Positions 19,202 through 26,944 of a stretch of 64,000 bases of DNA are shown piece after piece. The stretch comes from Candidatus Caenarcanales bacterium (GTDB taxonomy: Bacteria > Cyanobacteriota > Vampirovibrionia > LMEP-6097): NCBI GenBank assembly GCA_013216135.1, contig JABSOS010000008.1, positions 1-64,000 on the forward strand, read 5' to 3'. Within the stretch, counting starts at the first letter, position 1. Each line of letters opens with the position of its first letter. The notes beneath the pieces are model-generated. The model had not been told where the DNA came from. It searched no databases and saw only the letters and a program-made list of their open reading frames with translations. Made by a program: the position numbers and the translations under genes.

Positions 19202-19222
19202 GAAAACTTTGGAGGTTTACTA
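19191..19222 (+). repeat. 32-bp terminal fragment of the foldback repeat
   Basis: These 32 bases are identical to the reverse complement of 27776-27807, the left end of the full element. They include the TTTGGAGGTTTACTA stretch with an embedded GGAGG. The TAG stop codon of cluster gene 1 (19199-19201) is provided by this repeat. Confidence 0.85.
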
Positions 19223-19297
19223 CAAATTTAACTGATTTTTAACTTATTTTTGTTACATATCATACATGTGGAATGGAAATGAAAGTGGGTGTAAAAA

Positions 19298-19558
19298 ATG
19301 TCTTCAAACTCTTCAAAACGAATAATTGATCAGTTAAAAGCGTTAAATAAGCAAGCAGATATTCCTAAGCTAAACTCGAAGGTTAAAAAACCTGATATAC
19401 CTTTTGCTGATTTTATGAAAAAGTCTAAAAATGAGGTAGCTCAGACAAGGAATATTGCTACAAATTCGCAAAAATCCTTACCAAGCTTGAAAAATATTGC
19501 AAAAGAAATCAATAACTTCAAGTTTGATATTGATGACGAAATAAATAATATATATTAA
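19298..19558 (+). CDS. Unknown 86-aa basic protein (cluster gene 2)
   Basis: A small Lys-, Ser- and Asn-rich protein of unknown function, likely intrinsically disordered in the middle (KPDIPFADFMKKSKNEVAQ) with a short acidic C-terminal tail. There is no signal peptide. It is preceded by GGGTG about 6 nt before the ATG. The gene for the 2OG oxygenase follows 15 bp downstream, after a tandem ATATTAAGGGT repeat that spans this gene's stop. Its small size and coupling to the oxygenase suggest it could be the oxygenase's substrate or partner, but this is speculation. Three prolines (KLN..VKKPDIPF, SLPSL) are present. Confidence 0.6.
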   Translation: MSSNSSKRIIDQLKALNKQADIPKLNSKVKKPDIPFADFMKKSKNEVAQTRNIATNSQKSLPSLKNIAKEINNFKFDIDDEINNIY

Positions 19559-19573
19559 GGGTATATTAAGGGT

Positions 19574-20320
19574 GTGTACCAAAATATAGATCTTTTAACT
19601 CCAGAAGAATGTAAAGATATTAGAGAAAAAATTTTCTCTCTAAAGGATTATTGGATAAATAGAGCACGTGCGTTATCACCATTTGATGACGTGCCATTTT
19701 ATTGCATTGGTGTAGCCAGTTATATCGATTGTATCGATCCTGCTCAAGATCACTATTATTTTGATAATGCAAAAATAATGAATAAGATCATTTGGGAAAA
19801 TTTTTCGGACTTATTTAAAAAAGTAGAAGCTGTTATAAAGCAGGAATTTGGCTGTGAAGTTAGATATATTAGTGACTTTGCGCTTCCTGGCTTTCAGATT
19901 TACCTAGCAGACTGGTATTTCGAGGAGTTTACTGGTCCTAAGCACTGTGATTTTCATCATTATTTATTAGATTGGTCAAAATATGGAATTAACTTTGACC
20001 CCGAAGAGAATATGACATTTACTGCTGCTATCAAACTACCTAAATCTGGTGGTGGTATTTATATGTGGGATAAAACCTATCCTTACACTAAAGAAGCTAA
20101 AAGTATCAGCTATGAGGAGCATCGTAATAGAATGTACGGCATAGAATTACTAGATGAGGAAAGAACTCATTATAAATATGAGGAAGGAAAGATATTTTTC
20201 CACACTGGTAACAAATATCACCAGGTTGCACCTATCGATGTCATGGAAAATGACGATGAAAGATTGACTTTACAAGGGCATGCAGTAAGAGACAAAGATA
20301 TTTTTTATTTATTTTGGTAA
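19574..20320 (+). CDS. 2-oxoglutarate/Fe(II)-dependent oxygenase (cluster gene 3)
   Basis: A 248-aa member of the double-stranded beta-helix dioxygenases, most like prolyl-hydroxylase-type enzymes by pattern. Iron ligands can be placed at His124 and Asp126 (KHCDFHHY) and His216 (KYHQVAP). Arg230 in DERLTLQGHAV would bind the 2-oxoglutarate carboxylate. The GGGIYMWD strand (159-166) is typical of the fold. It probably hydroxylates a protein or small molecule in the cytoplasm, as no signal peptide is present. The GTG start follows AAGGGT. Sitting inside a locus of low-complexity proteins, some Pro-rich, it is a candidate modifying enzyme for cluster products. The link is by position only. Confidence 0.8.
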   Translation: MYQNIDLLTPEECKDIREKIFSLKDYWINRARALSPFDDVPFYCIGVASYIDCIDPAQDHYYFDNAKIMNKIIWENFSDLFKKVEAVIKQEFGCEVRYISDFALPGFQIYLADWYFEEFTGPKHCDFHHYLLDWSKYGINFDPEENMTFTAAIKLPKSGGGIYMWDKTYPYTKEAKSISYEEHRNRMYGIELLDEERTHYKYEEGKIFFHTGNKYHQVAPIDVMENDDERLTLQGHAVRDKDIFYLFW

Positions 20321-20408
20321 TTTATAACCAATTCTTAACCTCAATTTTATAGATTGAAAGAGTAAGACTCTAGTCATGGGTATAAAGAAGGTAATGAGGT
20401 AAAGAATT

Positions 20409-21260
20409 ATGTCAGATATAAGAGAAGGAACTATAGCATCGGCGACTAATCAAGCTACGGTTAAGCAAGATCAAGTTGCATCTGCAGAGCTAGCTTATGT
20501 GCAGACTGATGCTGTCGCACAAGGAATAGCTGGTGATATTTCTTCTACTAAGTCGCAGATAGGTCAAACGCAGTCAGTGATTGATAATCCACCAACTATC
20601 CCGGTGACAGAGAGCTCTAAAAAAGGTAGTACAACTACACACCAAGTTGATGAAAATGCTGTAAAACAGGCTGAATCTAGACTAGCTCAACTTGAGCAAG
20701 ATTTAGGTACTTTTGAAGCAGATCTTGTTAATGCGCAGCAAGCAACTAGTAGTGCTGAGCAAGAAATGGTAGGCAAGCAAGCAGAGTATGCAGAAGCCAA
20801 TACTAAGTTATCTACTTTAGGTGAGGCTGAGGTTTTCGCGGATAAACTAATGAACGTCTATTTAGAGCAAGATGGATTCTTAAACCCAGAAGAAGAAGCT
20901 GCAAGTATTGATCGACTAAATGAGTTAGTAGCAACAATCTCTGACTGGGATATTGACGGAGATGGTGCTAATGATGGTCAAGCATATGCAGATTCTATTG
21001 ATGCATTCTTAAATGGTACTAATGGATACCATGAAACAGCAGGTAATAGAGAATATGAGTCGGACTATATCGCTAGAGGCGAGGTTCCACCATGGCAACA
21101 AACAGGATCAGGAGATTCTTTGAGTGGTGGTGATATTATCGCTGATTCTGCTGAATATGTAGAAGTTGATGTTATTGGTTCTGGTGAAGGAAGAAATTCT
21201 ATCAGAGATAGTGTTATTGCTTCTGGTAATAATGCTGCAAGTAACGGTTTAGATGTTTAA
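20409..21260 (+). CDS. Coiled-coil protein with calcium-loop-like motif (cluster gene 4)
   Basis: A 283-aa protein without a known family. Residues 1-60 are Gln/Ala/Ser/Thr-rich. 80-137 form a strong coiled coil (ESRLAQLEQDLGTFEADLVNAQ...). 140-200 hold FADKLMNVYLEQDGFLNPEEEAA and then DWDIDGDGANDG (179-190), which fits the DxDxDG calcium-binding loop of EF-hand or dockerin type. The C terminus is Gly/Ser/Asp-rich. The FADKLMNVYL..DGFLNPEE block resembles FLEFALSDENGDGLNPETG of cluster gene 6. It has no N-terminal signal peptide, so any export would need a dedicated system. GAGG lies 11 nt before the ATG. Confidence 0.75.
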   Translation: MSDIREGTIASATNQATVKQDQVASAELAYVQTDAVAQGIAGDISSTKSQIGQTQSVIDNPPTIPVTESSKKGSTTTHQVDENAVKQAESRLAQLEQDLGTFEADLVNAQQATSSAEQEMVGKQAEYAEANTKLSTLGEAEVFADKLMNVYLEQDGFLNPEEEAASIDRLNELVATISDWDIDGDGANDGQAYADSIDAFLNGTNGYHETAGNREYESDYIARGEVPPWQQTGSGDSLSGGDIIADSAEYVEVDVIGSGEGRNSIRDSVIASGNNAASNGLDV

Positions 21261-21294
21261 TAGGTTGAAGTAAGAAGGTAGGTAAGAAGAGGAA

Positions 21295-21984
21295 ATGGCG
21301 AAGACATTGACTAAATCAAGTAAAGAGAAAGTAGTTCAGAATGTACGTGATCAGTTAGCAAAATTCAGAAAGAAAGCTGAGATTGCTTTTCAGGCACCAT
21401 TTAAACCATTTGAACAAAGATACATGAACTTTGCTAGTTATAGAACGGCTCTAAAGCGTGCGGCTGAAATAGAGGATAGTCTAGAAAAAGGTATGATGGT
21501 CAATAGTGGAACAGTTCTTCTAAAAGGCAAATTTAGTGATTCTACTGGTTGCCTTAGAGCTTCATTTGAAGTAGATCATGGTAAGGTTCATTATGATGCT
21601 CATGATCATGAGATTTATAAACTTACTATTAGAACGGAACCTAGTTCTAAGTATATTAGAGATTTAGATAAGATGGATGAAGAAACTGTTAGAGAGTGCA
21701 TTAACAGATATTCAAACACTTTAGACATAGATTTAAGAGATACAGTTACTCTTAGAAAAGCGAAAGAATTTTTTGCTGATGATTATGTCTTGAAAAACTT
21801 ACCGCTCAATAGTGGTCCAGGAAAGGTTGCTTCAAGATTTGTTATTTGGCACATAAGAGCTTATAGAAAAGCTTTCTATAAGTATTACAATCAAGCGAAA
21901 AGCTTATGGCAAGGATCAGGATTTAAAAATGCTAGATCTCTATTGCGTGAATTTAAACGAAGAGGACTGTATAAGGAAGATTAA
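21295..21984 (+). CDS. Basic 229-aa protein (cluster gene 5)
   Basis: Unrecognised. Unlike its acidic neighbours it is strongly basic: KTLTKSSKEKVVQNVRDQLAKFRKKAE at the start and Arg/Lys-rich FKNARSLLREFKRRGLYKED at the end. A central region may be beta-rich (SGTVLLKGKFSDSTGCLRASFEVDHGKVHY). There is no signal or membrane segment. It is tightly packed (34 bp after gene 4, 14 bp before gene 6) with GAGG just before the ATG. It could be a chaperone or adaptor for the acidic proteins by charge complementarity; this is inference only. Confidence 0.7.
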   Translation: MAKTLTKSSKEKVVQNVRDQLAKFRKKAEIAFQAPFKPFEQRYMNFASYRTALKRAAEIEDSLEKGMMVNSGTVLLKGKFSDSTGCLRASFEVDHGKVHYDAHDHEIYKLTIRTEPSSKYIRDLDKMDEETVRECINRYSNTLDIDLRDTVTLRKAKEFFADDYVLKNLPLNSGPGKVASRFVIWHIRAYRKAFYKYYNQAKSLWQGSGFKNARSLLREFKRRGLYKED

Positions 21985-21998
21985 AAGAAGGATTTGTT

Positions 21999-23189
21999 AT
22001 GGTAGGAAGTATAGGTGCAGATATCAAAGGTGGTGTTCAAGAGAGTGTAATGAACACTCATGAAATTTCCAAGGCTGAAGGTGGCAGTGGGAACAATATG
22101 CATGGTTATACGGTTGCTAACACAAATGCAGATGAGGTTCGTCTGAGAAATGAAGCTAAGCTAGAAGAAGGCAAGGCGAAAATACAAGATTTAAAAGCAC
22201 AACAATTAAATCAACAAGCTCCACAGAATATGCAAGGTGGACAACAAAAGCAAGCTCAGGGGCAAACTATGATTGCTGCGGGGATGGCTCTTGCTGGGAC
22301 TCTTGTTGGTGGCTGGGGTGGTGCTGCTATGGTTGCTGCTGGCATGGGAATGGTTATGATGGGGCAACAACAGCAAGGTCTAGGGCAACAACAAATGGCT
22401 CAAGTTCCTCCTACGGAACAGGCAGCAGTTCAACATCAAGGCGTATCTGATCAAAAAAACTCTGAAGCAGATGCAGTTGCAGCGCAGCAGCCTTTAGAAA
22501 CTAATCCGACGGAAGAAGAGGATGGGAATGATAATCCTGCAGATGGTACATACGCTGCTATTCAAGGAGATGATGAGACTGATATCGGTAATGAGGGTGA
22601 ATTTGGTGATGATGGAGTTGTAGGAGCAGGTTCAATATCAGAAGAAGAAGTTGCGATGCTTGAAGAATTAGGAACATCTTCAGAGGAGTTACAGAATGTT
22701 TTAACTGAGATAGAAGCTAATGCAAGTGAAGAAGACCTCTCTTTATATAAGGAAATTTTTGAAGGTGAAAGTGATGAAGATATTGCTTTATTAACGAATC
22801 AATTTTTAGAAAGTGATTTTGCTGAGGGTGTAAGTAGTGAGAACTATATCGAAAAATTCTTAGAGTTTGCTTTAAGTGATGAAAATGGTGATGGTTTAAA
22901 CCCTGAGACTGGGCTTGAAATTGCTTCTGCTGAAGTAGACGGAACAGTTGATGAAACGAACACGGTTATAACTGATAGCGATGGAGTTGATCCAAGTTTA
23001 GGAGATGAAACAGATACTCTTGGTTTAACAGGTACTGATGATTCTGGTGACGGAATAGATAGTATAGCCTTAACAGAAATAGATGATACAGGATCATCAG
23101 AGGTTTTAGCTGGTACAAATGGTACAGTGAGCAGAGAAGGCTTAGATGATATAAGATCTGGGATCTTCGGAACAAGTGAGAATGGATAA
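21999..23189 (+). CDS. Gln-rich/acidic hairpin protein, paralogue of cluster gene 1 (cluster gene 6)
   Basis: A 396-aa protein. N terminus MVGSIGADIKGG matches the start of cluster gene 8 (MVGNIGSEIK) closely. A charged helix lies at 45-70, Gln-rich flanks at 70-90, and a Gly/Ala/Met hydrophobic hairpin at 90-121 holding GQTMIAAGMAL (88-98) and GAAMVAAGMGM (108-118). A QQQQGLGQQQ stretch follows, then an acidic Thr/Ser/Gly/Asp-rich second half with SDENGDGLNPETG, a calcium-loop-like element. It resembles pore-forming translocator layouts (coiled coil, hydrophobic hairpin, acidic tail), but no homology to a named translocator was recognised. Strong AAGGA site before the ATG. Confidence 0.78.
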   Translation: MVGSIGADIKGGVQESVMNTHEISKAEGGSGNNMHGYTVANTNADEVRLRNEAKLEEGKAKIQDLKAQQLNQQAPQNMQGGQQKQAQGQTMIAAGMALAGTLVGGWGGAAMVAAGMGMVMMGQQQQGLGQQQMAQVPPTEQAAVQHQGVSDQKNSEADAVAAQQPLETNPTEEEDGNDNPADGTYAAIQGDDETDIGNEGEFGDDGVVGAGSISEEEVAMLEELGTSSEELQNVLTEIEANASEEDLSLYKEIFEGESDEDIALLTNQFLESDFAEGVSSENYIEKFLEFALSDENGDGLNPETGLEIASAEVDGTVDETNTVITDSDGVDPSLGDETDTLGLTGTDDSGDGIDSIALTEIDDTGSSEVLAGTNGTVSREGLDDIRSGIFGTSENG

Positions 23190-23202
23190 GTAGGGGGAGC
23201 GA

Positions 23203-24477
23203 ATGGCATACGGGCAGGACTTATTAGCACAAATTGGGCAACAGGCTCAAGCTGAGCATGCAGCCCGTAGACAGGGCTCTGAAAGTATTGATATCCATAG
23301 GGAAACTACTGGTGAGTCTATTACAAAGCTCGAATCACAGAATCAAAGATTAGGTGATGCTATTGATGACATTCAAACGAACACAGCTGGTGATACTCGA
23401 ACTGGTGGTAATAGGACTGTAACTCGAAACACTAATACTACTTCCAGAACAGATACTCGAAATACAAATGATGGTAGAACCGGTGGTGCTGAGCAAGGAG
23501 TAAGTACCAGTCTATTAAGTGCCGATGATGATGTTTCTGTTTTATTTGACGATGTTAAATTTAGAGAGAAAGACTATGGACATACAGGTAATAAAATATA
23601 TGATTTCTTAGATGCCTTAGGTAACAGTAATGAAGATTTTGATCTTTTAGATTTATATTCTAATAAAAATACTTTTGATACGGCTTATGATACTCATGGT
23701 CAGGGTAATTTAAGTCATGATGATTTTTTGGATTTTGACTATAGTAAGTTTGGTGATGACTTAGGTTTTGAAATTGATTTTGATAAACAGCAAGGTCAGT
23801 TAACTTTATTTTTCAATCAAGCTGATACAGGCTATCACTTTGCTGATGAAGATGGTGGTAGTGATCATTCAAATACTAATAGCGCTGCTTCTAGTGTAGA
23901 CAGTGGTAGTGAATCTGGAAGCGCAGGTAGATCCAATAAGTCAGGTGGTAAGAAAACTAGAACCGAAAGGAGACCAAGACTTAAATATAAAGGTAATGCT
24001 AGAGGTAAGAAGAAAATAAATAAGCTCTTTAAAAATATGGACCCCGAGCTTAAAGAAGATATAAGTAATTTTGGGAAAAAAGTTTTTGGCTTTATAAAAA
24101 ATATGTTCCAGGATGGCGAGAATATGAAGTTTGGAAAATTATTTTCGGATAAAGATAAATTTGATGATAAATGGAGTGAGTATGGTGATGGTTCACATAT
24201 GAGTCATCAAGAATTTAAAGATTATGCAGTAAATGATATTCAAGAATTAGATGAATCACTTGGTGTTGAAATTAGGTTTAAAGAAGGTGATGATGATAAT
24301 AAACCTGAATTGCATCTTAACTTCGCTGAAGAACAAGTCGAGGAAGCTGACGATGACCACGAAGAATGGGAATACGAAGAAGTAGAAGTTGAAATTGAAG
24401 ACGATGACGACGATGATAATCGTGTCCAAAATAACGGTCGAGTAGAGCGTGATGAGGATGATGGAGATGATGATTAA
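23203..24477 (+). CDS. Protein with two internal repeat domains and poly-acidic tail (cluster gene 7)
   Basis: A 424-aa protein, family not recognised. Residues 1-100 are Gln-, Thr- and Asn-rich. Two related domains follow: about 131-208 (KIYDFLDAL...SHDDFLDF...LGFEIDF...LTLFFNQAD) and about 292-377 (KVFGFIKNM...SHQEFKDY...LGVEIRF...LHLNFAEE). They are joined by a Ser/Gly linker and a very basic segment (250-275, TRTERRPRLKYKG and ARGKKK). The last 45 residues are almost entirely Asp and Glu. The alternation of acidic and basic blocks suggests self-association or binding of the basic gene-5 protein. The GGGGGA site is unusually strong. No signal peptide. Confidence 0.75.
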   Translation: MAYGQDLLAQIGQQAQAEHAARRQGSESIDIHRETTGESITKLESQNQRLGDAIDDIQTNTAGDTRTGGNRTVTRNTNTTSRTDTRNTNDGRTGGAEQGVSTSLLSADDDVSVLFDDVKFREKDYGHTGNKIYDFLDALGNSNEDFDLLDLYSNKNTFDTAYDTHGQGNLSHDDFLDFDYSKFGDDLGFEIDFDKQQGQLTLFFNQADTGYHFADEDGGSDHSNTNSAASSVDSGSESGSAGRSNKSGGKKTRTERRPRLKYKGNARGKKKINKLFKNMDPELKEDISNFGKKVFGFIKNMFQDGENMKFGKLFSDKDKFDDKWSEYGDGSHMSHQEFKDYAVNDIQELDESLGVEIRFKEGDDDNKPELHLNFAEEQVEEADDDHEEWEYEEVEVEIEDDDDDDNRVQNNGRVERDEDDGDDD

Positions 24478-24538
24478 TGTTTTTAAATTTTATAGGGATT
24501 AAGAGAGGGGAGAGATAAGTTAATCGGAAAAAGGAAAT

Positions 24539-25228
24539 ATGGCAATTCTAGAGCATGCTGACGATTTAGTAGATTACACATTAGAAGACTATGAGTCTGC
24601 TAGTGATGAACTTGTTCGATCAAGCATAGCAAAATTTAAGCGAGTAATAATGAAGCAGTTAGCAAATCACGCTAAAACAAGTCAGTCTGCAATTTTAGAT
24701 GTTAATGATCCTTATTTTAATGATGTCTTGAAAACTACTGTCGAAAATATTTTCACATCAGCATCTAGGGCACTTTTTGATAATGAGATTCTTAGTCTTA
24801 AAGCTTATAACGATTTTGGTGAGACTATTGCTGAATACTTCTTTATACAAGATGAAGATCAGAATATTTATCAAGTCTTTATCTGTATGGATGAAGATGG
24901 AAATGTAATCACAGACTATCATGGGCGTTTACAGTTAGACGATTCTTCTCAACCAGTATGTATTAGTGATGATGGTTCTGCTGAATTTGAAATGTTAACT
25001 TTAAGCTTTAAAATTTTAAATCATTTGAAATATATGATTTTAGGTGAAGATGATATGGTTGTGCCACTCACTAAAGTGTTCATTGATTATGCTACTGATG
25101 AGCTCAAGATGTCACCATATGATTTAAACAACCCAGAGGATATGAAAAGGTTTTCAGAAATTGTGAAAAATTCTGGATTCTCAATTAAGAAATCTCATCC
25201 GATTCTTTCAGTTTTACAAATTAGATAA
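24539..25228 (+). CDS. Acidic 229-aa protein (cluster gene 8a)
   Basis: Unrecognised globular-looking protein. The N terminus is acidic and helical (ILEHADDLVDYTLEDYESASDEL), followed by FKRVIMKQLANHAK and a mixed alpha/beta core (AEYFFIQDEDQNIYQVFICMDEDG). It has the same length as cluster gene 5 but no clear sequence similarity. It lacks the low-complexity character of most cluster members, so it may be a chaperone or an enzyme-like component. AAGG lies before the ATG. It is 61 bp after gene 7 and 18 bp before the next gene. Confidence 0.7.
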   Translation: MAILEHADDLVDYTLEDYESASDELVRSSIAKFKRVIMKQLANHAKTSQSAILDVNDPYFNDVLKTTVENIFTSASRALFDNEILSLKAYNDFGETIAEYFFIQDEDQNIYQVFICMDEDGNVITDYHGRLQLDDSSQPVCISDDGSAEFEMLTLSFKILNHLKYMILGEDDMVVPLTKVFIDYATDELKMSPYDLNNPEDMKRFSEIVKNSGFSIKKSHPILSVLQIR

Positions 25229-25246
25229 TTTAGGAGTGAAAATTAA

Positions 25247-25828
25247 ATGGTAGGAAATATAGGTAGTGAAATAAAAACAAATGCTTCAGAGAAAGTTGGA
25301 CAAACTGGTAGTGTCGATCCTTCTGAAAATGTAGCTGCTGAAGTAGAAAGTTTTCATGCAAGAATTGATGCTGTTAAGCAAGATGCAGCTGCTAATGCAA
25401 GCTCTGGTGATGCAATGATTGCTCGTGGTAATGAGCTAGTAGTTGAAGGTGAGCAGGAATTAGATGAAAAAGGAACTGTTGGTGGTCTTATCACAGCTGT
25501 TCCAGATGCTTTAGAAAATAGTACTGAAGATGTTCCTGTTGTTAATGCAGTTACTGGTCTAGTCTCAGATGTTGCTGATGGCTTAGGACATTTTGCAGAT
25601 GAGGCTTTGAGTGGCTTTGGCTTATTTGGAGGAGAGGAAGAACAAGCTCCACCTCCACCACCACCGCCTCAAAATGTTGCAGGAGGAGATCTTAATACGG
25701 ATGCTGCACTTGCTCCTGAAGCTCAATACTATGAAGAAGATGGTAGTCCTGAAGAGAAAATTAATTTAGGTAACCAGTTAATTGCTGAAGGTGAAGCTTT
25801 AAATGAAACTAATGAAGGTACAACTTAA
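25247..25828 (+). CDS. Small acidic protein with MVGNIG start and poly-Pro (cluster gene 9)
   Basis: A 193-aa protein. The N terminus MVGNIGSEIKTNASEKVG shares the motif seen in cluster genes 1 and 6. GDAMIARGNELVVEGEQEL (54-72) and GNQLIAEGEALNE (175-187) are related to each other and to the G..MI..G repeats of genes 1 and 6. An amphipathic Gly/Phe segment (GHFADEALSGFGLFGG, 114-129) precedes an EEE stretch and seven prolines (135-141), possible targets for the oxygenase at 19574. The layout is paralogous to the next gene (Gly/Phe segment, acidic block, SPEE/DPEA...NEL tail). AGGAG precedes the ATG. Confidence 0.75.
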   Translation: MVGNIGSEIKTNASEKVGQTGSVDPSENVAAEVESFHARIDAVKQDAAANASSGDAMIARGNELVVEGEQELDEKGTVGGLITAVPDALENSTEDVPVVNAVTGLVSDVADGLGHFADEALSGFGLFGGEEEQAPPPPPPPQNVAGGDLNTDAALAPEAQYYEEDGSPEEKINLGNQLIAEGEALNETNEGTT

Positions 25829-25969
25829 TTAGATAATTTAATCTCTTCATATTTAAAGATTTTTATTTATATTTAGTGCTGAATAAGCATAAATAGATAG
25901 TTGAGTATCGTTATGGTCTACACATTTTGTGTATTTGATTTATCGTGGCGATTTATAAAGGAGAGAACA

Positions 25970-26527
25970 ATGGTAGGAACAAGACTCGGAAGAGAAGAAA
26001 TTTTAGGTGAACATCTTCATAATTTAGATGATAGGTTAGTTAAACCTAGAGCAGCTGAAGACGAAGAAGACGGCGTGGCTACAGAGGATACTATTAAAGG
26101 TTTACAGGATAGAATTAATGAAATTAAAGGACTCCAAAGCCCTGAAGAATTGGATCAGTTAGGTCATGAAAAAGAGCTTGCCGCAGATCAAATCGATGGT
26201 GAAGGGGTTACTGAAGGTAAAGCTGCTGACCCAGAGGAAGAAGAAGGTGGTGGTTTAGGAGATATCATTATGGCTCCGATTGAATTTGTTGGTGATATAT
26301 TTGGAGGTTTATTTGGTGGTGGCGGAGATGAAGAGGAAGAAGAACAACAAGTCGCTGAAGCTCAACCAATTCAAGAAAATTTACTTACAGAAAATGAAGA
26401 TGATGGAGTTGCTCAAGAGTTTTTAACGAATGAAGGTAAAGACCCTGAAGCTCTTAGAAATGAGGCTCAAGCGCTATTTACAGAAGCTGATGAATTAAGA
26501 CAAGAGCAAGGTGAAGAAGCAGCTTAA
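25970..26527 (+). CDS. Small acidic protein, paralogue of cluster gene 9 (cluster gene 10)
   Basis: A 185-aa protein. I start it at the ATG at 25970, which has AAAGGAGAG 4-12 nt upstream and restores the MVG N terminus (MVGTRLGREEI). A longer frame to 25901 lacks a ribosome-binding site. Central APIEFVGDIFGGLFGGGG is a Gly/Phe amphipathic segment, followed by five Glu, then a tail (KDPEALRNEAQALFTEADEL) resembling that of the preceding gene. Very acidic overall. No signal peptide. It is the last gene of the cluster, ending 24 bp before a thioesterase that has its own start signal. The 141-bp gap before it may hold a separate promoter. Confidence 0.72.
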   Translation: MVGTRLGREEILGEHLHNLDDRLVKPRAAEDEEDGVATEDTIKGLQDRINEIKGLQSPEELDQLGHEKELAADQIDGEGVTEGKAADPEEEEGGGLGDIIMAPIEFVGDIFGGLFGGGGDEEEEEQQVAEAQPIQENLLTENEDDGVAQEFLTNEGKDPEALRNEAQALFTEADELRQEQGEEAA

Positions 26528-26551
26528 TTTTTTTCAAGTTACAATATCTAT

Positions 26552-26944
26552 ATGAAGTCTGTACGTGACCCTAGTAACTTTGGGAATATGTTAGGAGTTG
26601 TTTTCTCTCACTATGATGAGGGCAAGTCAGTAACTGAGCTTGATATAGAAGATAAGCATTTAAATATAGGTGGTACTGTACATGGCGGAGTTATTAATGC
26701 ACTTTGTGATATTGCTCTTTCTGCGGCGGTTACTTCAGCATTCAAAGATAGAGAAGAAGTTGTCGTTACCTTACAAATGAACGTTAACTTTTTGCGTCCA
26801 GGTTTTAATGGTGATAAATTTATCGCAACAGCAGAAGTTGTTAAACTTGGCTCTAAAATAGTTTATGTCGAAGGGGAAATTCGCAATCAATCAAACAAAT
26901 TAATCGCAAAAGCTAGTGGGGACTGGTATGTCAAGTCAAACTAG
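26552..26944 (+). CDS. PaaI-type hotdog thioesterase
   Basis: A 130-aa single-hotdog-domain acyl-CoA thioesterase of the PaaI/YbgC-like group. The motif LNIGGTVHGGVINALCDIALSAAV (HGG plus the following helix with Asp) is the usual active-site region. The next strand VVVTLQMNVNFLRP is typical. The substrate is not predictable. TACAAT ends 6 nt before the ATG and no Shine-Dalgarno is present, so it probably starts a new leaderless transcript separate from the cluster upstream. Its 3' end overlaps the permease gene by 17 bp. Confidence 0.9.
   Translation: MKSVRDPSNFGNMLGVVFSHYDEGKSVTELDIEDKHLNIGGTVHGGVINALCDIALSAAVTSAFKDREEVVVTLQMNVNFLRPGFNGDKFIATAEVVKLGSKIVYVEGEIRNQSNKLIAKASGDWYVKSN

Noticed and set aside
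22844-23230. Long antisense open frame opposite cluster gene 6
   Set aside because: It is a Ser/Pro/Val-rich mirror of the acidic coding sequence, with no ribosome-binding site. The sense gene has a strong one and a clear paralogue.
25901-25969. N-terminal extension of the last cluster gene
   Set aside because: The internal ATG at 25970 has AAAGGAGAG upstream and restores the family MVG start. The extension is hydrophobic and lacks a ribosome-binding site.
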